Of a DNA stretch of 33,883 nt, positions 7,783-16,371 are shown piece by piece; within the stretch, counting starts at the first letter, position 1, and each line of letters starts with the position of its first letter. The notes beneath the pieces are model-generated. The model was not told the DNA's origin. It did no database searches and saw only the letters and a program-made list of their open reading frames with translations. Location of the stretch: positions 1 to 33,883 of the forward strand of contig JAEDGN010000025.1 in the NCBI GenBank assembly GCA_016297495.1. Reading direction: 5' to 3'. The position numbers were made by a program, and so were the translations under genes. The stretch is from Coprococcus sp. (GTDB taxonomy: Bacteria > Bacillota > Clostridia > Lachnospirales > Lachnospiraceae).

Positions 7783-8826
7783 TTAGAACTGTTTCAGAAA
7801 TCTGATGTCATTTTCATAGAGATGGTGCATATCATCGATCTCATATTTAAGCATGGCAATACGTTCAAGTCCAACACCGAAAGCAAAGCCCTGATATTCC
7901 TCAGGATCAATGCCGCTCATCTCAAGAACATGCGGGTGAACCATACCGCAGCCGAGGATCTCGATCCAGCCTTCACCCTTACACATTCTGCATCCCTTAC
8001 CGCCGCATTTGAAGCAGGTGACATCCACTTCGGCACTCGGCTCTGTGAACGGGAAATGATGGGGTCTGAATTTGACCTTTGTATCCTCACCGAAGAGCTG
8101 TTTTGCGAATTCAGCCAGTGTTCCCTTTAAATCGGCAAATGTAATATTTTTATCGATAACCAGTCCCTCGATCTGATGGAAGTTCGGGGAATGGGTGGCA
8201 TCCAGCTCATCGGCACGGAACACACGGCCAGGCGCGATCATTCGGATCGGCAGCGGCTGCGTCTCCATTGTATGCACCTGAGTTCCGGATGTCTGAGTAC
8301 GAAGCAGCAGATCCTTCGTGATATAGAATGTATCCTGCTCATCCTTGGCCGGATGATCTGCAGGGATATTCAATGCCTCAAAATTGTAATAATCAAATTC
8401 GATCTCCGGACCTTCCACCACCTCATAACCCATGCCGGTGAAAATACGCTCCACCTCTTCCAGAGCAATACTGTTCGGATGACGATGTCCGAGATTGCTC
8501 TTTTTTGCCGGCAGCGTAACATCGATAACTTCTGCTTTCAGCTGCAATTCTCTTGCCTTTGCAGCCAGATCCTTCTTCATGGTCTCCAGAGACTCTTCGA
8601 TCTCCTTTCTGGCATCATTGACCATCTGACCGAAAGCCGGACGCTCCTCCGGAGGTACATCCCTCATGGATTTCATAATTGCTGTCAGCTCACCCTTTTT
8701 ACCTAAAAAGGAAACACGGATATCATTCAGCGCATCCATTCCGCCGGCAGCCTTGATCTGTTCAATCGCATCATTTTTGATTTTCTGCAGTCTTTCCTTC
8801 ATTGTACGACCCGTATGAAAAATCAT
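7783..8826 (-). CDS. pheS: Phenylalanine-tRNA ligase alpha subunit
   Basis: The catalytic chain of phenylalanyl-tRNA synthetase. It has an N-terminal coiled-coil arm, then the class II core with motif 2 (LDATHSPNFHQIEGLVID) and the C-terminal motif 3 (GFAFGVGLERIAMLKY). The insert with four cysteines (CFKCGGKGCRMC) is common in clostridial and spirochaete PheS and could bind zinc. The start is uncertain. ATG 8826 has AAAGGAG only three bases away, whereas homologues usually begin at the MKERLQKIK methionine, ATG 8802, which has no ribosome binding site. I chose 8826 (about 347 residues). The gene is led by a T-box, so transcription should rise when tRNA-Phe is uncharged. Confidence 0.96.
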   Translation of the reverse strand: MIFHTGRTMKERLQKIKNDAIEQIKAAGGMDALNDIRVSFLGKKGELTAIMKSMRDVPPEERPAFGQMVNDARKEIEESLETMKKDLAAKARELQLKAEVIDVTLPAKKSNLGHRHPNSIALEEVERIFTGMGYEVVEGPEIEFDYYNFEALNIPADHPAKDEQDTFYITKDLLLRTQTSGTQVHTMETQPLPIRMIAPGRVFRADELDATHSPNFHQIEGLVIDKNITFADLKGTLAEFAKQLFGEDTKVKFRPHHFPFTEPSAEVDVTCFKCGGKGCRMCKGEGWIEILGCGMVHPHVLEMSGIDPEEYQGFAFGVGLERIAMLKYEIDDMHHLYENDIRFLKQF

Positions 8827-8877
8827 ACGCTCCTTTCTCATCAATTTCTTTCAGGGTTTCCCATGAAAAAATATCAC

Positions 8878-9215
8878 AAAAAAAGTCCCTTTATGCAGCA
8901 TAAAGGGACGAAAATCATTCCGCGGTACCACCCTGATTCCTTCTGCTTACAGAGACATCATAAACATCCTGTCATCGTATATAATATCCATATGCACTCT
9001 GTAATCAAAGACACTCGGTGATGCGTAACGTGCATCAGCGTCATCTCCTACTGAATCTTCAGAGACACAGCTCCTGTGGGAAATTCAGTCATCATCAGAA
9101 CTTAAGGAAGCTTCCAGCCGATGGCTTCCCCTCTCTGTAAGGAAAATGATGACCTGATGCCGGTCTGTCTGCTCCTGAGACATCAGACCAGCCGCACATT
9201 CACAGCTTTTGTTCA
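8878..9215 (-). promoter_or_regulatory. T-box leader of pheS-pheT-queA
   Basis: The minus strand carries the conserved T-box sequence AGGGTGGTACCGCGG (8920-8934). It is followed by a perfect terminator stem, GTCCCTTTATG / CATAAAGGGAC (8885-8909), and seven or more T residues. From the likely start near 9215 the leader is about 330 nt to the terminator, a normal T-box size. A UUC followed by A lies at 9053-9055, about 120 nt before the T-box motif. That is a reasonable place for a phenylalanine specifier, but I could not fold Stem I confidently. The gene context (pheST) is the better evidence that it senses tRNA-Phe. Confidence 0.93.
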
Positions 9216-9221
9216 TGTTAT

Positions 9222-9249
9222 ATTTTAACATATTCAAAAAGCTTGTCAA
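9222..9249 (-). promoter_or_regulatory. Promoter of the pheS T-box leader
   Basis: Minus strand -35 TTGACA (9244-9249), 16-base spacer, and extended -10 TG-T-TAAAAT (hexamer 9222-9227). It is back to back with the promoter of the YihY gene; the two -35 boxes are 18 bases apart. Confidence 0.8.
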
Positions 9250-9267
9250 TAGGCCAATATTCTATGC

Positions 9268-9296
9268 TTGTCATTTTTTCTGATCTATGCTAACAT
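9268..9296 (+). promoter_or_regulatory. Promoter of the YihY/BrkB gene
   Basis: -35 TTGTCA (9268-9273), exact 17-base spacer, -10 TAACAT (9291-9296), 37 bases before the start codon. Divergent from the pheS promoter. Confidence 0.65.
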
Positions 9297-9333
9297 GAGA
9301 ACACTTGAACAGTTTCATTATACGGAGGTAATT

Positions 9334-10182
9334 ATGTTGACGATCATCCGATGGGTCAGGGGATTTTTGAAAAAAAACAGTGAAGACCACCTGGGCGCCT
9401 ACGCCTCCCAGGCAGCTTATTTTATTGTTTTATCCGCGCTGCCCTTCTGTATCTTTTTGCTGACGCTGCTGCGCTATTCTCCATTAACCTATGAAGATCT
9501 GATAGATATTCTTCAGATGCTTTCCCCAAAGATGGCCAATGATATCATCCGTACGATTCTCATACAGGTATACGAGTATTCCAGCATAGCCATCACATCT
9601 GTTACCATTATTTTTGTACTCTGGTCTGCCGGGCGGGGGATTCTGGCCATCACCAGAGGTATCAACGAAATCTACCACATCCATGAGACCCGTAATTATA
9701 TTCATCTGCGCCTCATATCAGCCATTTATACGCTGGGCCTGGCTGTGGCACTGATTGTTACACTGGGTCTGCTGGTCTTCGGTAATATCATCTACCGCAA
9801 AATCATTGAATACCTGCCTTTTCTTCATGATATTGCCGCTTTTGTCATCAGTATGCGCATGCTTATTATATTCTGTCTGCTGACATTATTGTTTATATTT
9901 GTTTATAAGGTTCTGCCGAACAAAAAGACAAAACTGCTGCATGTACTTCCGGGTGCTGTTGGCTGTTCTCTTGGATGGATGATTACATCGGTTATTTTTT
10001 CCGTGTATTTTTCACTTTCCCATAGTTTCTCCTATATGTATGGCAGTCTGGCCGGCGCCATGATGATCATGCTCTGGCTGTATGCCTGCATGTACGAACT
10101 TTTTCTCGGTGCAGAGCTGAATAATTTACTGCATCCGGAATCCATTTCCGGAGACACAGTGGAGAATATTTTTTACAGCTGA
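9334..10182 (+). CDS. YihY/BrkB family integral membrane protein
   Basis: A 282-residue polytopic membrane protein of the YihY/UPF0761 family, whose transport substrate is not settled. The N-terminal amphipathic segment (WVRGFLKKNSEDHLGAYASQAAYF) leads into about six hydrophobic spans: around 28-48, 80-105, 125-150, 165-190, 205-230 and 240-262. The family's late signature is present: LPGAVGCSLGWM, then YGSLAGAMMIMLWLYACMYELFLGAELN. The ATG at 9334 is preferred over an upstream start at 9268 because GGAGG lies five bases before it and the longer frame runs through the promoter. It converges on the SpoIID-like gene with only five bases between the stops. The family is also called ribonuclease BN-like, a name now thought to be a misassignment. 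Confidence 0.92.
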   Translation: MLTIIRWVRGFLKKNSEDHLGAYASQAAYFIVLSALPFCIFLLTLLRYSPLTYEDLIDILQMLSPKMANDIIRTILIQVYEYSSIAITSVTIIFVLWSAGRGILAITRGINEIYHIHETRNYIHLRLISAIYTLGLAVALIVTLGLLVFGNIIYRKIIEYLPFLHDIAAFVISMRMLIIFCLLTLLFIFVYKVLPNKKTKLLHVLPGAVGCSLGWMITSVIFSVYFSLSHSFSYMYGSLAGAMMIMLWLYACMYELFLGAELNNLLHPESISGDTVENIFYS

Positions 10183-10187
10183 AATAT

Positions 10188-12281
10188 TTACGATGCATTC
10201 CCAACAGCAATATTGTCAAAATAATAGGACAATATTGCTTTATAATCATATCCCTGATCTGCCAGAACACGGGCTCCGTTCTGGCTCAGGCCCGCACCGT
10301 GTCCCAGTCCACCGCCCCGGATCTCGTATCCCGTCAGATAATCTCCATCCATCTGCTCTGCCAGATAAAAATATCCGCTTGGCAGCAGGCTCAGACCCGT
10401 TTTCTCACTTCCGTCATTGAGAATGACGCTTTGTTCAGACGGTGCCAGCAGACATCGGATATTATACTCTCCACTAACCGCCAGTTCCTGATTTTTCCCC
10501 GAGATACGTATTTTTCTGACAACACCGCTGACCGCCCTGTCAAGAATCTCCACAGACTGTATATCATCCGTGTCGATCTCACCATTTACAGTTAACACTG
10601 TAAAATGCTTCGGATTGACAGCCATTCTCTGTTTGAGTGATTTTTCCATATTCTGACCGATCTCCTCAGGTGTAATCATCACCCGCCATCTGAACCATGG
10701 CTCATTCTCCTCCACATAAGTCTCTGCCTCAGGTGCGTCAATGAACTGCCTGAAAACCGTTTCATCATCCAGAGAAGGCAGCGACGGCGGCTGTGTCTCC
10801 AATCGGGCAGCGATATGTGCCAGCGCCTCCGCCTCCTCAGGATAGAGCCAGATATCATCACTGTCAGACATACTGCCGCAGGAAGTGGAAAAATACTTTG
10901 CAGAAACAATCTCTCCGCCACTGATCAGTACCTCTCCCGCCGTCGCGTCCACTGCCTCACAACAGCTTTCGCTGATTCCCTGATTCATATAGACCTGACA
11001 GGCCGTACTGTCATTGACATCGGCAAAATCATACTTCGGAGACTGCAGCGACAGCATGGCATAGCTTCGTGCACAGACAGCCTGAGCTTTCAAGGCTTCG
11101 CTGCCATAATTTGACGGCATCTCACCCGGAACCACACCATAAAGATAATGTTCCAGAGGTAATATATTCACCAGCAGCAGAGTACTGCCGCTCCTTTGAA
11201 CCTTCAGAACTCCTTCATAAGCCGGAAAGCCGCAGCTTCTTTCAATACTCAGCAGCTGCAGCATACCACCCTCTTCATTTTCCATTGCTGTCCTGTCTGT
11301 ATCTGCCGATGTCTCAGTAATTTTACCATTTACCGTTCTAATCTCCGCCACATCACCATCCTCATCAAAATCCTCCGCCGTCAAAGTCACTGTCTCTCCC
11401 GGCAGGCACTGGCGGATACTGTCCTTAAATGTGATACACCAGTCCGTATCCGCCATCACTGTTACTTTCTCATGGTATTCTGAAGAAAAACCTGTTGTCA
11501 TCAGGCAGACCCGGATATTAGACTCTTTTTCCGATAAATCTGCACTCGGGTTTTCATTTTTCATATTATCCATTTCATCATCTGTCGTACCGGTACCTGT
11601 CTGCCCCGACTCACTGGCATGAACGTCCGATGCCTGTCCTGCTTCAATGATTTCTGCCTTTACACTTTCTGCCGCGTACCTCTCCTCCGGCCGCAATGCC
11701 ATCAGCAGCTGGTCCCCCCTTACATAAGCAATCACCTCCTGCCCAATATAATTATCCAAAGGCACACCTTCATAAATAAAGATTCCCTCGCTTGTTTTTG
11801 CCTGCCACGACTTTAATTCGTCGGATATGGCCGGAACCGCATCTACAGTCAGCCTTTTGACCTCCACACTGTCCAGTCCGTCGATCACTTCGTCATACAG
11901 ATCCAGCCATACACTGACCGGTATGGGTATCTTTTCCTTCAGCGGCGGAATCTCAAGATCTTTCTGAAGCCTGTGTGCAATATCCCCTGCTTCGCTGTAA
12001 GTCAGAAAATCTGTCGGATGAAACAGATCCCCGTCCGTCTGCATCAGGTCATTCCCGACAACCATTCGAATCTCATCCGCGTACCAGATACCATCCTCCA
12101 CATCAATCAGTGTCCGCCCTTCTTCCTGCTGCTCCTCCATATCATATAACGCATAAGCCAGCATCCTTGCGGCCTGAGCCCGGGTAATACACACTTCCTC
12201 CGGTTCATAAAAATACCATTTGCCCCACAAAAAAAAGGCCATCACTGCCAGAAGCAGGATGACCGGTTTCAATCTTCGCAT
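10188..12281 (-). CDS. SpoIID/LytB-domain cell-wall protein with SLH-like N-terminus
   Basis: A 697-residue membrane-anchored extracytoplasmic protein. Residues about 5-21 form a signal anchor. Residues about 30-110 (ITRAQAARMLAYALYDM, then FHPTDFLTYSEAGDIAHRL) resemble a pair of SLH or copper-amine-oxidase-like surface repeats. A linker rich in Ser, Glu, Thr and Asp (about 220-250) follows. The C-terminal third is a SpoIID/LytB domain: NILPLEHYLYGVVPGEMPSNYGSEALKAQA in part, then CARSYA, the STSCGSMSDSDDIW stretch, and the final GHGAGLSQNGARVLADQG. SpoIID cleaves peptidoglycan glycan strands, and LytB-type proteins modify autolysins. This one is much longer than SpoIID (about 340 residues), so it is probably a vegetative paralogue. 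GGGAG lies seven bases before the ATG. Confidence 0.88.
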   Translation of the reverse strand: MRRLKPVILLLAVMAFFLWGKWYFYEPEEVCITRAQAARMLAYALYDMEEQQEEGRTLIDVEDGIWYADEIRMVVGNDLMQTDGDLFHPTDFLTYSEAGDIAHRLQKDLEIPPLKEKIPIPVSVWLDLYDEVIDGLDSVEVKRLTVDAVPAISDELKSWQAKTSEGIFIYEGVPLDNYIGQEVIAYVRGDQLLMALRPEERYAAESVKAEIIEAGQASDVHASESGQTGTGTTDDEMDNMKNENPSADLSEKESNIRVCLMTTGFSSEYHEKVTVMADTDWCITFKDSIRQCLPGETVTLTAEDFDEDGDVAEIRTVNGKITETSADTDRTAMENEEGGMLQLLSIERSCGFPAYEGVLKVQRSGSTLLLVNILPLEHYLYGVVPGEMPSNYGSEALKAQAVCARSYAMLSLQSPKYDFADVNDSTACQVYMNQGISESCCEAVDATAGEVLISGGEIVSAKYFSTSCGSMSDSDDIWLYPEEAEALAHIAARLETQPPSLPSLDDETVFRQFIDAPEAETYVEENEPWFRWRVMITPEEIGQNMEKSLKQRMAVNPKHFTVLTVNGEIDTDDIQSVEILDRAVSGVVRKIRISGKNQELAVSGEYNIRCLLAPSEQSVILNDGSEKTGLSLLPSGYFYLAEQMDGDYLTGYEIRGGGLGHGAGLSQNGARVLADQGYDYKAILSYYFDNIAVGNAS
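10206..10239. repeat. Perfect 12-bp inverted repeat at the convergent gene ends
   Basis: AGCAATATTGTC (10206-10217) and GACAATATTGCT (10228-10239) are perfect inverted copies around a 10-base loop. They lie inside the last codons of the SpoIID-like gene and 24 bases beyond the YihY stop. There is no strong T-tract on either side. It may act as a shared terminator or transcript-end stabiliser. Confidence 0.6.
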
Positions 12282-12304
12282 CTCCTGTCTCCCTGTCCAT
12301 AGTC

Positions 12305-12334
12305 ACAGTACCAAACACTATCAATCTATGACAA
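12305..12334 (-). promoter_or_regulatory. Possible promoter of the SpoIID-like gene
   Basis: Minus strand TTGTCA (12329-12334), 18-base spacer, TACTGT (12305-12310), downstream of the end of the structured RNA. Modest match. If real, the gene would not depend on read-through from the RNA. Confidence 0.35.
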
Positions 12335-12374
12335 AGAGACTTCTTTTATGCATATTATTTGAATATAAAAAATA

Positions 12375-12570
12375 AAAAGAAAAAGCCTCCAAAATGCCGA
12401 TGTCCGCATTTTTGACTCCTAGCCTCAAGCCAGGTGGGTAACCTGGTCCCTTTTTCTGCCTTCCGCTGCCATATAGGGCGGCCTGGCATAGTTAGAACAC
12501 GCAGTTTCCCAGTCAAAAAAATGTAGGTTCAAAATTGCGAACTGTCGCACATTCCAGATAAGCTTCTTCT
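12375..12570 (-). ncRNA. Structured RNA of about 200 nt, candidate 6S RNA or leader
   Basis: A non-coding stretch with a consensus promoter and dense base pairing. In transcript order it has a small hairpin TGCGA-CAGT-TCGCA; a long-range stem (CATTTTTTTGACT near 12513-12525 with AGTCAAAAATG at 12407-12417); inside it a stem TGCC..CCGC / GCGG..GGCA; and a hairpin CCAGGT-TACCC-ACCTGG. At the 3' end AAAATGC / GCATTTT (12391-12412) is followed shortly by GGCTTTTTC and further T residues. The rod-like shape, the central open region and the size fit 6S RNA. However, the closing stem and the terminal hairpin share bases, and the SpoIID-like gene follows on the same strand, so an attenuation-type leader is equally possible. 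The RNA gene is well supported; the class is not. Confidence 0.65.
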
Positions 12571-12576
12571 GGGAGT

Positions 12577-12605
12577 ATTATACATGATTAACAGACTTAT
12601 TTCAA
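12577..12605 (-). promoter_or_regulatory. Consensus promoter of the structured RNA
   Basis: Minus strand -35 TTGAAA (12600-12605), 17-base spacer, perfect -10 TATAAT (12577-12582). Predicted start near 12570. Confidence 0.8.
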
Positions 12606-12646
12606 GAGGAAATAATTGATAGCCTATAAAATGCAAATGATACCTG

Positions 12647-12675
12647 TTGTCAAATAGAACAAAAAAACTTATAAT
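12647..12675 (+). promoter_or_regulatory. Promoter of the glycerophosphodiesterase gene
   Basis: -35 TTGTCA (12647-12652), 17-base spacer, perfect -10 TATAAT (12670-12675), 31 bases before the ATG. It is divergent from the structured RNA promoter. Confidence 0.8.
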
Positions 12676-12705
12676 AGAAATGCTAAAAGAAAAGAGGTTT
12701 TGTTC

Positions 12706-13530
12706 ATGTTTAAAAAAATTGCCCGAACAGCTGTCTATTTTAGCTGTGTGATGACCGGAATCTATGTCTTCACATCGGCATCCGGCTTCCACAAGCGCGA
12801 TAAATGGCAGCATTTGACCGGATGGGACTATGCTCACCGCGGTTTATATAATAATACAAGTATACCCGAGAATTCCATGTCAGCCTTTAAACGGGCCATT
12901 GACAATGGCTATGGCATCGAACTGGATGTTCACCTGACAGCTGACAACCAGCTTGTTGTCTTTCATGACGATACACTGACAAGAATGTGCGGCATCAACA
13001 AAAAGATCTCCAAAATGCCCTATTCCGAAGTGTCCCTGTATACCCTTCTGAACTCTGACGAACATATTCCACTATTCAGAGACGTACTGGATCTTGTAGA
13101 CGGACAGGTTCCTCTGATCATCGAACTGAAGGTAGATAACGGCAATCAGAATCTTCTGTGCCCACTCGTCTGGCAGCAGCTGGAAAAGTACGGCGGCAAT
13201 TACTGCATCGAATCCTTCCATCCATTTGTCCTGCAGTGGTTCAAACGTCACCAGCCACAGGTTGTCCGCGGTCAGCTCTCATGCAACTTTTTTAAAGAAA
13301 ATCCCCACTGCGACCTGGTTCTGTACCTGATGTCCAACCTCATGACCAACTTCTTCACTCATCCGGACTTCATCGCCTACAAATACCTGGATATGAACAA
13401 TCCGGCCTTCCAACTCAATCAGAAAGTATTCCGCGCCATGACCGCAGCATGGACGATCCCGAACCAGCCGGCCTATGACCATTACAAAAAACAGGTAGAC
13501 ATCATCATCTTCGAAGGCTTCGAACCATAA
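12706..13530 (+). CDS. Glycerophosphodiester phosphodiesterase family protein
   Basis: A 274-residue GDPD-family protein with a TIM-barrel fold. These enzymes hydrolyse glycerophosphodiesters to glycerol-3-phosphate and an alcohol. Residues about 5-25 (a basic start, then VYFSCVMTGIYVFTSAS) form an uncleaved anchor or signal segment, so it probably acts at the outer membrane face. The conserved sites are all present: AHRGL (His and Arg), PENSMSAF, ELDVHLTADNQLVVFHDDTLTRM (metal-binding Glu and Asp and the second catalytic His) and IELK. The ATG at 12706 is preferred to the TTG six bases upstream; AGAGG lies about seven bases before it. The gene is monocistronic, with its own promoter, and is followed by the large palindrome. 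The specific substrate cannot be read from the sequence. Confidence 0.9.
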   Translation: MFKKIARTAVYFSCVMTGIYVFTSASGFHKRDKWQHLTGWDYAHRGLYNNTSIPENSMSAFKRAIDNGYGIELDVHLTADNQLVVFHDDTLTRMCGINKKISKMPYSEVSLYTLLNSDEHIPLFRDVLDLVDGQVPLIIELKVDNGNQNLLCPLVWQQLEKYGGNYCIESFHPFVLQWFKRHQPQVVRGQLSCNFFKENPHCDLVLYLMSNLMTNFFTHPDFIAYKYLDMNNPAFQLNQKVFRAMTAAWTIPNQPAYDHYKKQVDIIIFEGFEP

Positions 13531-13885
13531 AAAATTTAACTGGATAAAACACCCACCCATTCTTCACTTTCTTCTCCAAACCGTGGTTAAAAAGCCTTGT
13601 TATATTATTTGAGTTGCGTGCATTATAACTAATAATTGGCTTTATGGTAAAACTGTTCTTGTTATTGCTGATATGAATGGACAGAACACGTATTGAACAA
13701 TTCCTATCGGCGATATGGATAGAGAACCCTCCGGAAACGATTTGCGATGAGCATGTTTCCGGAGGGTTCTCTATCCATAAGCCGATTAAAATGTCTTACA
13801 TTACGTGGTTCTGTCCATGAATCCAATGATACAAGATGCAGTTTTACCTATAAGCCAATCTTCAGTTTTTTTTGCACGCAACGCC

Positions 13886-15376
<1,491 letters not shown>

Positions 15377-15387
15377 ATGTCCTCCTT

Positions 15388-15422
15388 TTGTATGCTTACA
15401 AATGTCCGTTTAAGGCATACAA
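15388..15422 (-). promoter_or_regulatory. Hairpin in the thrC 5' leader
   Basis: TTGTATGC and GCATACAA (15388-15395 with 15415-15422) are perfect 8-bp inverted copies around 19 bases. The promoter predicts a start near 15427, so the hairpin is at the extreme 5' end of the mRNA. It abuts the ribosome binding site at 15379-15387. It could protect the transcript or modulate initiation. Confidence 0.5.
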
Positions 15423-15433
15423 GTTCTTGACGC

Positions 15434-15462
15434 ATTATAACATATCAAAATTCCCATGACAA
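15434..15462 (-). promoter_or_regulatory. thrC promoter
   Basis: Minus strand -35 TTGTCA (15457-15462), 17-base spacer ending TG-T, perfect -10 TATAAT (15434-15439), i.e. also an extended -10. Confidence 0.85.
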
Positions 15463-15505
15463 TATCCAAAATGCATTTTTCCTGATGCGTATGGTTTTTT
15501 ACAGT

Positions 15506-15532
15506 CTCCTGTGCTATACTGAAGCACAGGAG
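15506..15532 (+). promoter_or_regulatory. Inverted repeat spanning -10 and ribosome binding site of the TIGR01906 gene
   Basis: CTCCTGTGC (15506-15514) and GCACAGGAG (15524-15532) are perfect 9-bp inverted copies. The nine bases between them begin with an extended -10, TGC-TATACT (hexamer 15515-15520), and the right arm contains most of the AGGAGG ribosome binding site of the gene at 15540. The -35 is weak. It may be a repressor operator; no dedicated regulator gene is adjacent. Confidence 0.5.
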
Positions 15533-15539
15533 GTACACT

Positions 15540-16199
15540 ATGACTCAAAATCGTTTATTCCATCATCTTCTGCAGGTTCTGCTCGGTTTGATACTCTGCC
15601 TGTTCATCATATCAGTTTCGGTCACAGTAACACTGAATTTCAGACCCCTTTATTATGCGGACATTCATCTGCTGAATATTCGGGAAACATCCGGCCGGAA
15701 TGAGGAAGACATCCGGGCCAATTATGACGCGCTGATCGATTACAACAGTCTTTTTAACCACGAACCTCTGTCCTTCCCCACATGCACCATGTCAGAATCG
15801 GGACGGATCCATTTTGAAGAAGTGAAACGTATTTTCGATTTGTTCGGATGGATGGCCGTCATCACCCTGCCCCTTGTTATAGGCGGTGTGATACTTACCC
15901 GGATATGGCACCGTTACCTGTGGATCGGACTGGCGGGTATTTTCAGTATTATTCTTCCTGTATTACTTGGGATCATGATTGCCGTCAACTGGAATTATGT
16001 ATTCGTCACCTTTCACCAGCTGGTTTTCAACAACGATTACTGGATCTTTGATGAGACGACAGACCCGGTCATTACCATACTGCCGGATACATTTTTCATG
16101 CATTGTGCTCTCATGATATTCGCCCTCATCATTGCCTGCAGCATTTTGTGTCTGTTCATCTGCCGATATCTGAGCAGGAAGAGAAAAAATAACAAATAA
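15540..16199 (+). CDS. TIGR01906/DUF1461 integral membrane protein
   Basis: A 219-residue protein of the TIGR01906 (DUF1461) family, widespread in Firmicutes and of unknown function. Four hydrophobic spans are visible (about 10-32, 100-120, 125-150 and 182-208). An extracytoplasmic loop after the first span carries the family's NYDALIDYN-type motif, here followed by HFEEVKRIF before span two. Between spans three and four is the signature FHQLVFNNDYWIFDETTDPVITILPDTFF, recognisable by F-H-x-L-x-F, N-x-Y-W and D-P-V-I. The C-terminus is basic (SRKRKNNK), so it is cytoplasmic. The start ATG 15540 has AGGAGG six bases upstream. Its promoter is overlapped by an inverted repeat. Family call is firm, role unknown. 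Confidence 0.9.
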   Translation: MTQNRLFHHLLQVLLGLILCLFIISVSVTVTLNFRPLYYADIHLLNIRETSGRNEEDIRANYDALIDYNSLFNHEPLSFPTCTMSESGRIHFEEVKRIFDLFGWMAVITLPLVIGGVILTRIWHRYLWIGLAGIFSIILPVLLGIMIAVNWNYVFVTFHQLVFNNDYWIFDETTDPVITILPDTFFMHCALMIFALIIACSILCLFICRYLSRKRKNNK

Positions 16200-16234
16200 T
16201 TTTAATATTTTGTCAAAATTTTAACTATTTATAC

Positions 16235-16263
16235 TTTCCATCTTCTTTGCAATATGTTATAAT
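16235..16263 (+). promoter_or_regulatory. Promoter of the cytidylate-kinase-like gene
   Basis: -35 TTTCCA (16235-16240), 17-base spacer ending TG-T, perfect -10 TATAAT (16258-16263). The roughly 100-nt leader that follows contains two small hairpins, AACTG-CAGTT and CAGGCA-TGCCTG (about 16276-16342), with AAGGACAGG before the start codon. It matches no riboswitch class I recognise. Confidence 0.7.
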
Positions 16264-16371
16264 AAATATACAAAGGAACTGATTAAACAGTTTACTTTGC
16301 ACAAAAACATACAGGCAAAGACCCGGTGTTGATGCCTGATGAATCCAGTATAAAGGACAGGTGAACAGTAC

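Noticed and set aside
13531..13885. Insertion sequence or transposase remnant between GDPD and thrC
   Set aside because: No open frame or transposase motif, and no clear target duplication at the palindrome ends; it is described as a palindrome only.
16270..16371. Cyclic-di-GMP or preQ1 riboswitch before the cytidylate-kinase-like gene
   Set aside because: The conserved core sequences of these classes are not present; only two small hairpins can be seen.
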